From Antedon mediterranea (lineage: Eukaryota; Echinodermata; Crinoidea; Comatulida; Antedonidae), in the NCBI RefSeq assembly GCF_964355755.1, contig NC_092679.1, forward strand, positions 8,310,001 to 8,374,000: a stretch of DNA of 64,000 nucleotides. Direction: 5' to 3'. The notes beneath the pieces are model-generated. The model was not told the DNA's origin, searched no databases, and saw only the letters and a list, made by a program, of their open reading frames with translations. The number at the start of each line of letters is the position of its first letter. The stretch's first letter is position 1. Position numbers and translations under genes: made by a program. Shown in pieces: positions 37,301 to 52,300 of this stretch.

Positions 37301-40300
37301 CCACCAATGGAGATATACAAGAGATTAAAAGTGTGGGTACAATACATTACAAATAATAACTAGACATGAACTACATCATCATCTACTTTATTATGTGCAT
37401 ATGCCTACAATGGAGATATACAAGAGATTAAAAGTGTGAGTACAATACATTACAAATAATAACTAGACATGAACTACATCATCATCTACTTTATTATGTG
37501 CATATGCCTACAATGGAGATATACAAGAGATTAAAAGTGTGGGTACAATACATTACAAATAATAACTAGACATGAACTACATCATCATCTACTTTATTAT
37601 GTGCATATGCCACCAATGGAGATATACAAGAGATTAAAAGTGTGAGTACAATACATTACAAATAATAACTAGACATGAACTACATCATCATCTACTTTAT
37701 TATGTGCATATGCCACCAATGGAGATATACAAGAGATTAAAAGTGTGGGTACAATACATTACAAATAATAAATAGACATGAACTACATCATCCTCTACTT
37801 TATTATGTGCATATGCCACCAATGGAGATATACAAGAGATTAAAAGTGTGAGTACAATACATTACAAATAATAACTAGACATGAACTACATCATCATCTA
37901 CTTTATTATGTGCATATGCCTACAATGGAGATATACAAGAGATTAAAAGTGTGGGTACAATACATTACAAATAATAACTAGACATGAACTACATCATCCT
38001 CTACTTTATTATGTGCATATGCCTACAATGGAGATATACAAGAGATTAAAAGTGTGGGTACAATACATTACAAATAATAACTAGACATGAACTACATCAT
38101 CATCTACTTTATTATGTGCATATGCCTACAATGGAGATATACAAGAGATTAAAAGTGTGGGTACAATACATTACAAATAATAAATAGACATGAACTACAT
38201 CATCCTCTACTTTATTATGTGCATATGCCACCAATGGAGATATACAAGAGATTAAAAGTGTGAGTACAATACATTACAAATAATAACTAGACATGAACTC
38301 GGGGAATATTTAATAATGTTTAGAAGTCTAAGTCCACAGCGCTCTGATCTTCATGAAATAGCGCTATATAAATGTCGCATTTTAAATTTCGTGTTACCTC
38401 ACGACATCAGAGGTAGCCGTGTGCGGTCGTTCTTAGCCGCCTATAGCGTCGACATTTTTTGCCGATCAATATGACACATATCTGGCCTAGATGCGTCAAA
38501 ACTAGTAAAATTCAACATTTTACCTACCATATTAAAAACTCAAACTTTAATAAGCAATACATTATAAATAAATAAATAATAAACTGAAAGTTAGAAATGT
38601 ATATTGATTTGCACGCACATTTCCACAAACGTAGAAATACTGCTAGTATAAACTCGCCGCCAAAGAAAGAGGCCTAAAAAGTGCTTGTAACACAAAATTT
38701 AAAATGCTATTTTTCAAACATTGCGATTATAAACAGAAAGTGAACATAACGATATTATCAGCAAAATATTCAACAGTAGTAAAATAAAGCAAGATGAACA
38801 ACTCTAAATTATGTAAAAACGAAATTTATCGGGATGTACGAAAAAGCGGTGTTAAATCAATGCGTTCGAATAGGACAAGATGGCCGACCAAACATTGTTT
38901 GGATCCAGCGCAGTCAGTAGCGTAACATCATCACTTTTTCTCCCTATGTACTCTGACATTACTAAACACAGGATTAACCCCAATTCTTCTGCCCTCTGTC
39001 TTTTCATAAATTTTGTTGTGCTGGCCCTGAAATCCAAGTGACATTGAATAAGACATTTGTTAAAATTTTTTTAAATATTTTTTACATACAGACTTTAGAT
39101 GAACTAAAGATGATTAATCAAGCCATACCAGATAAAGTTTACCTCAACATAGTTGATAGACTAGCTTGCAATGGCTATGAGAGAGAAGTTTCTGAGGTAA
39201 ATTTATTATGTTATTGTTAAATGTTCACATATTGTATTCCCACATTTAAGGGCATACAGTGCATGATAAAATTAGGTATCCCAATGTAAGTGCATTGTAT
39301 TGTGAATTCATGAAATTCTAAAAAGTGATAAGACTATAATGTTAAAATTAACTCTAAAAATTAACTCCGTTGCCTAAGTATCGTTCGCAATGATGTAGGC
39401 CAGCCTAGCTAGAGATATTGCATGACTGGTTAGCTCCCAATCTGGATTGAAGTCTGCTAGTGTGAACCAGGCCATAGTAGTTAGAATGTTGAAGTTAACT
39501 TTGAGTATTTAAGATTTTTAATTTAACTCTTTAGAGTTTTATTATAGTCTGCAATCTGCCTTTTTTTGGGTGCCGACTAGGCTGTGTGATATACCCATTT
39601 GCGTGGCTAGTCGGCACACTGGGAGTCGGCAAACTTGCCTAGAACCTTTCTAGTAAGGCCTGCCCTAGGCCCTGTAGCTGGATTCTAGCCTAGCCTAAAC
39701 ATTATTATTAATCTTCATATCTTCACAAGTTTCAGCAGTAATACAGCCATAACTATGCTAATAAAATTAAGGTTTTCAGTCTGTTATTCAGTTTGTTATT
39801 GGTGTAAGACTTATTTTAGTTATATTAATTGATGCAAATATCATATTTCTCTTGTGTTCTGTTTATTCTGCAGATTCTTGAAAATGTAAAGTTTATCGGT
39901 GGATCCCTACAAGGTAAACTTATTTAGCCTATGTTCAGGTCAAGTTTCTGAGCCATTTCGTATGTCGCAATTTGAGTGTTTACTGAAGAAAAATTGTAAC
40001 ATTTTTAAAGTACCATGTTTATATAGCTCCTCAGAATGAAATGAGATATGAATTCATATAAAAATGTTATCTATCGGATGTCATGAACTTGTTTTTTTTC
40101 ACTTGAATTATATTTTCCAGCTTTTTATAATAATTAAAAACAAAATTAGACCATTTCCACATGAAATGACATCATACGAGCATGTTGAATTAGACAATTT
40201 GCGTGTGATTTATTTAAAATTTTACAAAATATTGTCAAAATCATGCCTATTTTTAATCTATTATAGCTCCTCTGCATCAACCGTGACCACAAACTTATAA

Positions 40301-43300
40301 TGCAAGTAGATAAGTTGTAGATATGAATTCATGCAAAAAAAAAAAAGTATTATGCTTTTCATGAAATCTTTTTGACATTGAACATTTTTATTTATTTTCT
40401 AGAGGCTATCAACCTTATTATCTCCCTGCTTACTAAAGGACATGACAAGAGTGCATTTGTTATTGTGCGTCTTTTCACAAACTTGACCAATGATGTTACA
40501 GTTTTTCCTGGACAAGATATTAATCGCTGTAATTTTTTCATTGATCACATTGTTCAAATGAAGATGGTATAGTGCTTCATTGTAATATTTTTCCTTTCCA
40601 GAACCTTCTCTTTCACTAAAATATAAACAACAATTGCGTGAGCTAAACTTACTTTTTGTGAACCTAAAATAACATGATCAGCTTAAAGATGTATTTTCCG
40701 CCTGAAAAAATTTTTTGTTGAATATGCCATTTTAATGTAACATAATAGTTATCCACTTTGAACTAAAATTGGATTGAAAAAAAATGTATTTACCAAAAAA
40801 AATTGTATTTAAAAAAAAATTGATAAAATGCTCAAAATGACCTAAAATGTATAATTAGAAATTAATTTTGCTATATTACAGATAACTAATAAAAAGTCTG
40901 ACTTTGTAGGCTAGGCAATCTATTTAAAAAAAAAACAGCCCAAAGTGAAACAAATTGCAAAATGGTCACAAATGATGAGGAGATCACACTTTGAACATCA
41001 CAATGCTGTTCATTTTTACTATAACAATTAAAATGTCACGACTTTGTAGCACTAAATGATTAAACCAGCTATCATGTTTAAAGAAAGTTATAATATGAAT
41101 AATGAATATTTTAACATCATGTATGGGTGTTCTATATAAATGTTTAAAATTCTTAAATACATCAGGAAATCTAGAAATTTAGAACATAATTGTCTTTGAA
41201 AATTAACTGTGTGTGCATCATCCTATACAGAGGATATTAAACTAAATGTCACGATTTGAAGTACAATTTGGAATGCCTATAAATCCTATTGAGAACATTT
41301 TAAAATTTAATTCAATTCTTTATTGCATATTTTTCTTTTCATCTTTTGATTGTGTACATTTTATTTAACTATAGCCACTGGATAAAGTTTGTATGTACAT
41401 GGATGAACTAAAAGAACTTGGTCTTCATCAGTCACCATATATAATGGGTCTTCAGTGTTCTCTCAGACGGGGAGTAGAATATAAAGGTAACCTTTTTTGT
41501 ATAATTTTCATATTTATTATAATAACTGTATATGTATGTCATGTCCTGAACAAACATTTTAAATCTAAAATGTTGTGTTCCACATACTTTAATTATTTTA
41601 TTAGGTTTTAGATATTTTTTTTAGTTCCATTATTATTGGTTATCCGCATAACCCCTTGTTATTGTCAGGATCTTTTTTTTTTTTTCTTTAATCTTCTTTC
41701 TTTCCACGAATTTTGTTCGCAGCGTATCTCTAATTCTGGCCAACATAAGATTGTATAACTTTTTCATAAGATTGACCTGTAGCTGTAGATGTGCAGCCAA
41801 GCTTTTCGACGATGTTGGAGTTGCGCAGCGTAAGTTACGCGCGATTTTATGAATTTCAATGATTGATCATAGATTAAAAACCAAAAGGTGTTTTGTATTG
41901 AAACTTGTTAAAAATTTAAGTCATATTAACCGCAAACTTTCTATGGATTAAAAATGGCATGTTTCACAGAAAGTTACGCGCGCAACTCTAATCAACTTTC
42001 TATGCGTTTCAGGTCATTTTGAGCATGTCAACAATTTCCGCGTGAATACAAAATTGTACGCGCGCGTGTGCACGTAGCGCAGAAAACATCTTTTTTTGCG
42101 TGATTTATGTTTTTCCAGCCTTTTCTAGTAATTTTATCAACTTTTAAAACAATTTCGACCTAAAATCACGACATACGAGCACGTAGAATTAGACAATTTG
42201 CGCGCGTTTTTATGAAAAAGTTCAAAATTTTGTGAAAATTATGCCTTTTTTAAAACTGTAATAGATTCTAAACAACGTGGTGAACTTTTTTAAAATTACA
42301 GATTCTGGAAGTTGATAAGTTGTAGATATCGAATCATGCATCGATATGGCTAATTGGACATAGTGACGTCATCGTATAGCCACTCGAATATAAAATAGCG
42401 GATTTTTGTCTCTTTCGTCATAGCTCATCACATTTAATAGAGCGCATCTCTACTTAGGGGCCGTCCAAAAACCGCGATAACAAACCCTATTGCTTACTCA
42501 ACCATGAAAGTGAACGTCTCTTGCGGTAATGAGGCAAAATCATTCAAGCTTGATTTTCTCGCGGAACTCATGAATATTAATTAATATCGCGAGACTCCCG
42601 GAAGCCTTACAATATCGCGGAACTCGCGGCAGTATTGCCGATACTAGGGAATATAGTGCTTGTTTGTATTAATAACGCTTTGCCAGCCAGGTATTACGGT
42701 AATTGATTTTTACAGAAGAACAAATTATATTTCAATATTGTTTACAATTATTATATCCATTCGTGTGTCTGATCTTGTTTTTGTTATTAATAAATATATA
42801 GATAATAATAAATGAAATGTGAGTGCCCTTCCCGAGTTTTACCACAATAAAAACCACTGAAGTAGATAGAAAATAATGTCAAGAAGATTTGTTTACACAA
42901 CGACTCGGACGAGACGCAAACATCACCTGACTTCGTTGCAAGGGGATTTCTCTTGCTTGCAGAGGCCTCCCTCTTGTGTTTACATTTTTTAACGTTGTCG
43001 CCACATTGCCACGCCGCTAGCCTGGTAAAAACAACTACCAAGGTAGGCCTAGATTTATTATAAAATGCTTGCTTGTTAAACAATGATAGTCCCCTGTGTA
43101 CAGTACAGAAAGAAAATAATAAATCACCATGTTTCAGATTACGACGCATTACACGCACTCCTAGCCTATCCTCCCACCGCCGATCCGATTGAGAACACAT
43201 GCAATTCAATTCATTGGGAAAACAATTCAATTTGACGCACACGCACCCTCTGATAAGAAATTTCACACGGCGTCGTGTCGTGTACATACATCCTCCTCTC

Positions 43301-46300
43301 TTTCCACGTACGCACAAAAGATCTAGAAGGATCGTTGGAAAAACAATTCCTTTTGACGTACACGCACCCTCTGATAAGAAAATACCATGTGCGTTCCTGC
43401 ATGGTGCAGTCCATTATACGTCTAAAATTAGGGGTGTCCACTTTTAGTAACAAAGTTAAAAACGCACCTCAATCCGAAGATCGTTGGAAGTATATTATAT
43501 TTATATTTATTTATTTTTTTATTTTTATTTTTATTTAATTAACGAACGCGTTTTTACCGACCTCAAAGAAATGGTATAGTCCACAATACATGTGCAGAAT
43601 TAATTCTAAACTAACAGAGAGAGAGGGGTCGGCGTCCGTCCGTGTTTTGAATTTTATATTAAAAAAAAGCTTTAGAAATCGAAACTCGGAAAATAACTAT
43701 AATTATATATTCTACTACATAATGTCATTGGCTTGAATTTTACCGTGGTTGAAACCCTGTGTATGAATAGTTTGTAGGGCCTACAAACAAATTGTTTTGG
43801 TATCATTTTCTCCGTTCTATCAGAGTAGTTTAAGTAGGACTAGGCCTAGTACTAGCCTACTGTAGTCATAGTCGGCCAACCTAGCTAGGCCTAAAACGTG
43901 CTATTCTGTACTATGATCTCATCTATTTATTAGGCTACCCGCGGAGCTCGCGATATGTGGGCGGCAACATTTTGATTGTTGATATGAATATTCATCAATT
44001 GCGTTCCGCGAGCATTCCGAATGAATATTTTTGTATCGCACGTTCCGCGGAAACGAGGTTCAATGAACTATGAAGGTAAAATCGCGGAAAATTAGTTTTT
44101 GGACGGCCCCTTATCCGTATTTCATTTTCCCCCATTTTTTATATTGTCTAGGCCAATCAATTATCTTTCGCATGATATACCGTTTTTAAAATTGTGATGA
44201 CGTCATCATGTCCAAAAGCGTCAATAACTTTGGTCACTTATTTTCACCTATTCTGCACTGTATGTAGTACGTATACAGTGTATAGTGTATACCGTATATA
44301 CTTAGACGTGACGTAAAATAGAGAGCGCACTAACATTTTTTCAATGGCATAATCGTTATACTGTGCGCAATATTCTAACGTATTACGTGCACGTGGCGTT
44401 TGCGCTGCGGATAACCTAACTCGTCCGTAGTGACGAGTTCAAATCTAGTTATTATTATTATTATGTGTAGATTTTTCTCATTCTCATAGATTTTCTCATT
44501 TTTATCGTTTTAAGAATTATTTTATATACATCATGGGGATGGAGGAAAGAAAAAAAAATCAGAAAAAATAATATAAAATAACACTAATAAATTTGTGGCA
44601 ATAAACTATTCCATATTAGCACCATGATATGAAAAACCTTTTTTTAATAGCCCCTTTAAGTTTACCCAATTTTAATACTGTACATCTTTATTTGTATATA
44701 GGCTAGCAGCCTAAAAACAATATTAAAATTTGCTAATGCCTTAAGGCAGTTTGCCAAAACTCAGTTTTAATATTTATTTATTCATTCTGTCTTTATACTG
44801 AATGACACTTTCAGTGCTAAAGCATGTTTGATTTCCAAAGTGGTTCAGTAGAGAACATTAACAATATAATACCGTAGTTCCTCGGGTATAATCCCACCTC
44901 GAGTATAATCCCACCCCCGACTTTACGATTACCTTCGCACGCAAGCATATCCCCGGGCAAAGTCCCAGTGTATAATTTATCATTAGGACAGAGGTAGGCC
45001 TAGCTAGCTAGGCCGACGTCGATTTTTTTAAAAGAAATTCTCACCAAAAAATAGAGTAATTTCTCTGAATTCGGCTGACTTAAAACTCATCAAACATTGG
45101 CCATCGTAAAGTTGAATACAACCTTAATCTTCGCGTTCTGCACATCATACATTCGCCGCACACTCGCTCGCCGTGTACATACTGCATGCCTTGTTTACAC
45201 TACTGCATGCTTGATTACCATAAAAAACACCGCCCTCTATACCGACCGGAGCAGTACTGTAGTTCGTGTCGCATGCAACAACATGCGATTTGCACAGAGC
45301 TTGAGCGTGGGGAATCGGGAGAGACGGAGAACTCGTATGAGTTATGTCGATATTATTTAGGAAGCCAGGCCCAGATCACATTTTAGGGTATTTTTTAAGT
45401 AGAAATCTGGGAGAAAATCTATACAGTAGGCATAGACCAATTAGGCCGCCTAGGCCTAGATGACCTGGCAGTCTAATGTCTAGGCCTACATCGGAATATA
45501 GCTTTAGATAGCCTAAATCGTAGCCAGAAGAAATATTGTCATTTTCAGTTCATGCACCGGGAAATCCCCGGGTATAGTCCCACCTCCCAAATTCGAGCAA
45601 ATTTCACGTACAAGGGGGGTGGGATTATACCCGGGGAACTACGGTAATAATAAAACAGTAATTGGTTATCCGCACTTGGCGGATAACCCCTTGTTATTGT
45701 CACAATCTTTTTTTTTTTTCTATGTTCTTCTTTCTTACCACAAATTTTGTTCGCAGTATATCTTAATTCTGGCCAACATAAGATTGTATAACTTTGTCAT
45801 AAGATTGACCTGTAGATGTGCAGCCAAGCTTTTTGACGATGTCGCGCGCGCGATTTTATAAATTTCAATGATTGATCATAGATTAAAAACCAAAATTCCT
45901 TTTGTATTGAAACTTGGTGAAAATTTAAGTTATATCAAGGGCAACATTTCTATGGATTAAAAATTGCATGTTTCACAGAAAGTTACGTGCGCACGCTCGT
46001 TTAAAATTTCAAAATGCAAAAAATCAATTTCTAATCAACTTTCTACGCGTTTCAGGTCATTTTGAGCATTTCAACAATTTTCAAGCGTGCGCAAAATTTT
46101 ACGCGTGCGTGCACACGTAGCCCTAAAAACATTTTTGTTTGCGTGATTTATGTTTTTACAGCCTTTTCTAGTAATTTTATCAACTTTTCAAACAATTTCG
46201 ACCTAAAATCACGTCATACGAGCACGTCGAATTGCACAATCCGCGCGCGTTTTTGATGATGTATATAAGTTTTTGATACTGATTTACAATATCAATAGTT

Positions 46301-49300
46301 GATTGCAACTGTCTATATTAGGCCACAGCAAGAGACATGGATACTCCTGTATTCTCACCGCCTCAGGTCCTTTTTAATCGGTGGTGGTCTCATCAGCTGA
46401 TATACATACAGCTGATCCAGCGAGTACAGAAGTAGCTGCAAAACAATTATATAATAGGCCACTCATAGAATGGTAACCATAAAGAATATTGGCACACAAT
46501 TTGTCCATACATTTTATTTTAAATATATGCTGTATTTTTTTTCTTAGATTATACATTGTCTATGTTGGAGATGATGCACAAAAAGGTATGTGAACTTATT
46601 TTCATCTATATATGTGACCCGATCTCGCAAAACCCTCTCTTTGTCGGCAATTCAAAATTCACGTAATCAGTCAGAATAAGTCCAAATCGACTACCCTGGC
46701 AGATTACATGTTTTTGCATTTTCGAAATGTTTCACTATTTAAGAATACGTCTACCTGATTTAAACCCCCGAAATTTAATTAAAATTATGAAAAAAGAGAG
46801 TTTTAAAAACATGTATTTTCCTCAAGCCTAACAATTTATTCACGATCTACGCTAAAATTTAGCGTAAATTCAGTTGAAAGTTGCCGAGTTTGACGACATT
46901 TTGATCGCCAGTTCGCTACACAATGTTGAAAGGTCACACATCAAAATAAAGCTCATCCATTTGACATTCCAAATATGGAAGTTTTAGGGCGGAGTTTAAA
47001 GAAGGAACCAATGAAAACTTTGATTTACTATGACATAATTTCAGAAAATTCGGTTCTTCGAAGTTTCTGGAACAGCGAACTGCGTGTGTTGCTATGGCGC
47101 ATCATCGCAATAACAAACGTTATTGGTCAACGCGCTAGATGTTATACGCTCTACGCGCGGAAATAAAAAGTTGTTTACATTTTTGTGAGGTTATTTTCAT
47201 TTTACACACAGCATGTCGTAAATTGGAATAAAAACGATTTTAATATTCAAAGTAAAGTGTTCGGCGTGTTCTGCAATAGCTGTAGCCTGTATTTGTTTAT
47301 ACCATAGTAAAATAGACAATTCACGTCATAAATTCAATTGTATTTTCTATATTTTTTTGGGCTAGGCCTTAATTTTATTATGGTTTTGTAGGCCTACTAC
47401 TACTACTGGGCCTAGCTTTATTGTCAATAAATAGTTTTCTTTATACATTTTATATATCCAATCGGCTCTTAATTATTTATTTAATTTATTGTCCAGTCCT
47501 TTCATCTTAAATGTTTTTTAAACTCATTGGATTCAAGTCCAAACATTACAGCGAATCTTCCACGTTATAAAAAAAATAAATGTATTAAATCGTCAATACA
47601 ATGTTAGTAGCTAGCAAGCTGTGACTCTGCAAGGCGCCAAACTTGTCTAGGCTAGTTTACTACTAACGCCAGCCCCAATGTCGATGCACCGCTGCCATAC
47701 ACGGCCTGATAAACACCCATCAGTAGGTCTTAATACTATACAGTACAGGCGATGACGGCGAAAATCTGAAAAGGCCTAGCTAGGCCTAGGCTAGGCCTGC
47801 TTGGTTTTTCACTGTTGATATCGTAAACACCTCCGAAACCAGTTAAAATAAGCTTGACGTTATAATGCTGCTTTTCAATAGTGCAAAATAGTTAATTCGA
47901 GTGACTAAATAAGTTAAAACGGCGTCTGAAATCAGTCAAATTGACTATGATGTGCACGCTGCTATTATATCGCACACACTTCCTGGTATGACGTCATTGT
48001 GCCTTAGACCAAAATATCGCGTTGCTACGGAGTGAGTTTTCAGCGCGTATCAAAAAGAATTTCATTGCAAACTTCAAACGCGATTTTTTCGTAAACTAAT
48101 TGAATGATTTGTAAGTTTTTAAAATGTAATAACTTTTTAAATATTTACTCAATTTTTATGAAATAAACACCACTACAAAGCTTATGATTCAAATAATCCA
48201 AATATATAAAAAATACAAAATGAATATTTCCGACAAAAGTAGGGTTTTGCCAGATCGGGTCACATATATATTTACGTAAGGGCACATTTCAAGAAATCGT
48301 GCATAACTTTTAGAACTTTAATCAATAATATAGAAAATTGGTACATACTTTATACATACATACTGATTTCTAAAAAGGAAACCAGTATACTAATTAACTT
48401 CAGTTGGATAATTAAATATTGAAAACATTTCTTTGTATTGTATGGTAATCATTAATTTGAAAAACTATTTGCATATCTACGGATGTATCACCATTTTCAA
48501 AGATCTTTTCAATGTGTTTTTTTCGTACTTCAGATTACGGACGGTACCTAAAACTTAGAAGTAGATTTATGAAAAATAACTTTTGCTCGGTGACCTATTT
48601 TTCATTGCATAAAGTAATAATAGAAAAAATGTTGATTACGTTGTCATTAACTGCATAATAAATATATTTGTTATGAATTTCGACAAAAAAAAAAAAAAAT
48701 TAACATTTTCTTTGACCAAAAATTGAATTGAATATATTAAAGTTTAAAGTATATACAGTACTTTTACAGTGATTGAAAAAATGATATCTTTTAAAAAATC
48801 ATTTATTGTTATTTAAATTGATGCATATAACCTATAATTCGTCATAGTGATGAATTAAATCTAGTTATTACTGATTACTGTACATGCCTGTTACAAACGA
48901 AAAGAACAATTCACAAAACAAATTCTTGTTAACTGAGAGTGACAGTTAGATACCACGATATCCTACTAGTCGCCCCCATACTACAGTAACAAGAATCCAG
49001 AGCTCCCAAGTTGAAAAAAAACACCAACATTTTGGGTAAACAATAGAGGGCATGCTATATATAATTTTAAATTACCTAGAGGATGCTATATAAGCTAATA
49101 TTAAGGTATACACAAATCTTGAGCGTACATCATCTAGATATATCTAATACCTGCCTATGTTCAATATAAACAATGAGTAATGCTAGACACTTTTTTTCAA
49201 GCGTGATAGTTTAAGCCACCTACTGTAGGCCTATGATAATTCTGTTATTAAGGTAGACATTTTTTTTTCCCTAAACAAGTTTCATGTAAAAATTCATTTA

Positions 49301-52300
49301 AAAGCAAGTCTTTTTCACCTCGTTGGTGAACACCACCTTACTATTATTGATGCATTGTTGAAAGTGTGCTTGGCTTATGTGACCTAAGAAATGCTTTTGT
49401 TTAAATACTGGGCGTCGTTATAAACCGTGCCGGCAGTGTAAATGTTTGTTTTGGAAAAATGTTGTTTTATTTTAAAAATATACAGTGGGTTATCTTAGAT
49501 TTTGAATCTCTAGGCTATGCTTAGGCCTACATTTTTCAGGCGACAATAGAGCCAATTTCAGCAATCTGCATTAAAAATCAAAGAAAATCAGAAAAAACAC
49601 AATTTAATTTCATAGCACTGACTGCTTATTGAAGCTCTCTGTGTATTTCTTTTGTAGGAAATTCCGATAAAAGGTATCTACTTCTATCCATTAATGGTAT
49701 TTGAAGCCAGTCAAAAGAACAATCAAGGTAAATTTCTGGTTGTTACCAGGCTATTTTATTTATTATAAATTATGTAACTTAAAGATGTATTGTCCCTTCA
49801 AACACAAAAAATGAAGGTCAAAATATTCTATATTTAAATTGGATATATTAAAGTTATTCACTTTAAGTTGAAAATTCAAGCCAAAAACAACAAGTTTACC
49901 TAATTAACAGGTAAATTAATTTGATTACATTTCTTCTGGAAAATTGCCGCAAGCGAAATTAAACAAAGATTTCAAACCATGAGTATGCATTATGCATGAT
50001 GCTAATTAGGATTGTTTACGACTCGTTAACTTGGTTAAAGTTAATAACTATTCTGATACTTCAAAATGACCCACTTTTTTTCAGAATATTAAAAAAAAAT
50101 TTTTTTTTTGAGAATTAATCAAAGGGACAATACATCTTTAAGCAAATTTAATTCTTGACCTCATAGTTTTAGAGGGCTTGGAAGGTATTGAAATATCTGT
50201 ATATCTAAACCTATGTCTGAGAAAGTCTGATTGTCAGCTTTTCTCGACATCAGAGCATTTTTGTAGCTTACCGTTGTTGACTTTTCTTGACATCAGTATG
50301 ATTACAGTTAAACAGTGTTTATGTATAGTTTTATTCAAAATATGAGGCCTGGCATCACACTTTTTAAACATTTAGCATTGAAGTTCAAAGTGTGAAAAAC
50401 GGCCTAACTGATTAGTCCGGCAGCCAAGGGGTTTAAACTTGCAATGTTTTCTATAGTTTTTTTTTATGGATTTTGATTCTCGATACCATCAGAATGAAGA
50501 TTTTTTTTTACTGGAGGACTGTCAGCATTGAGCAATTTGCATAATTAGCATAAACAAAATGGCCCCTATTTTTTATAAAACATGCTATATCTCTGGAAAT
50601 ACTGGACGTAGTGAGATAATTTTGTGTGTTTATATTAACTCCAACAGAAATTTCTTTGTAAAATTGACCGAAAACCCCATTTTTAGCAATTTTGATCTTT
50701 GATCTCTTTTACCTCTAAGTAACGACAGGCCGAAGAGAATTAAAAATAGGAGCAAATTGTTCCCAAGATATACATTTATATTCAGTTTAACAGATATTGC
50801 TTGAAAATGACCGGAAGTTTAGTTATTGACCTTTTACATATTTTAATACGTTTAATTCTATTATAATAACAATAATAAATATTTGTCGTAGGGAGCCAAT
50901 TTTGGTGTTGAAATGTTCGCAATATATATGTTTATACTTGTCATAATGCTCAAAATGTCCTAAAAATTGATTAGAAATTAATTTTGCGCATTTTTGAAAT
51001 TTCAACTATGCTTACCCGTGTAATTTATTAAAGTTGTATGAGTTATGCCAGCGGGCATTTGGTTGACTGTGTAGGTAAAGGGGTTGCAAGAAAGTTTCTG
51101 GGAACCAGAGACAAAGCCATCAGAGACCCGATTATTCACTTAACTTCTTGGTTGCTATGGTATGTTGCTGATACCTTTCAATAAATATCCTGAGTGAGGT
51201 TAAAGTTGCAGCGTTTTATAGTTGTCTCGGGAATCATTAGCGCAATTGTTGGTATCATGCCATATTTAAATTCGGTCATTATCTTGTTCGGGTATGGTAT
51301 AATTTTGCATTGAATCGTTCGACTTGACGAAAAATGGTTTGACTTGACAATGAATGATTTCACTTGACAATGAATTGTTTGAATTGATGACGACCGATTT
51401 AACTTCACGATAAATGATTTAGTTTTTACATTGAATTTTTACATTGAATGGAATGGATTGAGGAAATTTGGTGGACTTGGCTTGTCATAATTGTGTTAAA
51501 TTTAATCACTGGATATTAGTATTCAGAAAAACAGTGCAATGATTTTTGCTAGGTATTTTAAATTTGCTGAAAGCAGCAGTTCAGATGAAAGCACCTATTA
51601 CAAATGACATGATAAAGATGTATATACTGCCAGCCATAGAAGGATCCACCGACGAAATCATTCAGGAGTTAAAGGTTAGAGAACGTTTTGTTTTCTCCTT
51701 GGTACTGTATAGCAATATACCATATTGTGTCTAATAAACGCCCACTCTGATATTTTTCCCATATTGCAATGAGTTCTGAATAGAGAATTGCATGTGTAAC
51801 CAGTCCATAGGAGCTGGCGAACTTAAAATATTAGTAAGTGAAAATAATAATTTTACAATGATTTACCTGCCTGGTGACATTTGTTCCTTTTAAACTAGGC
51901 CAATTGTAAGCCTATCGGTTCTGCTTTGTTTACTTCCGCTCCGCCGTGTGTCGCAGGAAAGATTGCTGCATTAGCACATTATTGCGCTCAACACTATAAT
52001 TGTTATTTGGCAGGGATGGACCGTACCACTGCGACACAGGCATGCAGGGTGTCCCCTTTTATTCCCTCTCTGTGTAAAAAAAGCCAAGTGCGAAATGTAT
52101 GTTTGTTTTGATCAGCAATGATATGCATCCGCATGACCAAAGTTGACATGAAACATTATCTTAGTTCTTCAGACCACAATAAAATTAATATGAAAGTTTA
52201 GTAATGTTATAGCTCCTTAGAATGAAAAGTGATACTCATGATTAAAACGTTTTCTGGAAGCTGTTGAATTGTAGATACAAATTCATGTACAAATTTTGCG

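Noticed and set aside
36964-38299. CRISPR-like regular repeat array
   Set aside because: Units are 103 bp of near-identical sequence without variable spacers, in an animal gene; it is an exon-derived minisatellite.
42787-43317. 176-codon minus-strand open frame
   Set aside because: It lies wholly inside a non-autonomous Harbinger-type element, has no domain, contains a local tandem duplication that repeats the same peptide, and overlapping frames of similar length exist on the other strand.
51898-52100. Open stretch after a TTTTAAACTAG acceptor-like site, considered as an LRPPRC exon
   Set aside because: Exons 14 and 15 already join in phase and align continuously with the vertebrate protein; this peptide ([16 protein letters not shown]) has no counterpart there and no clear donor.
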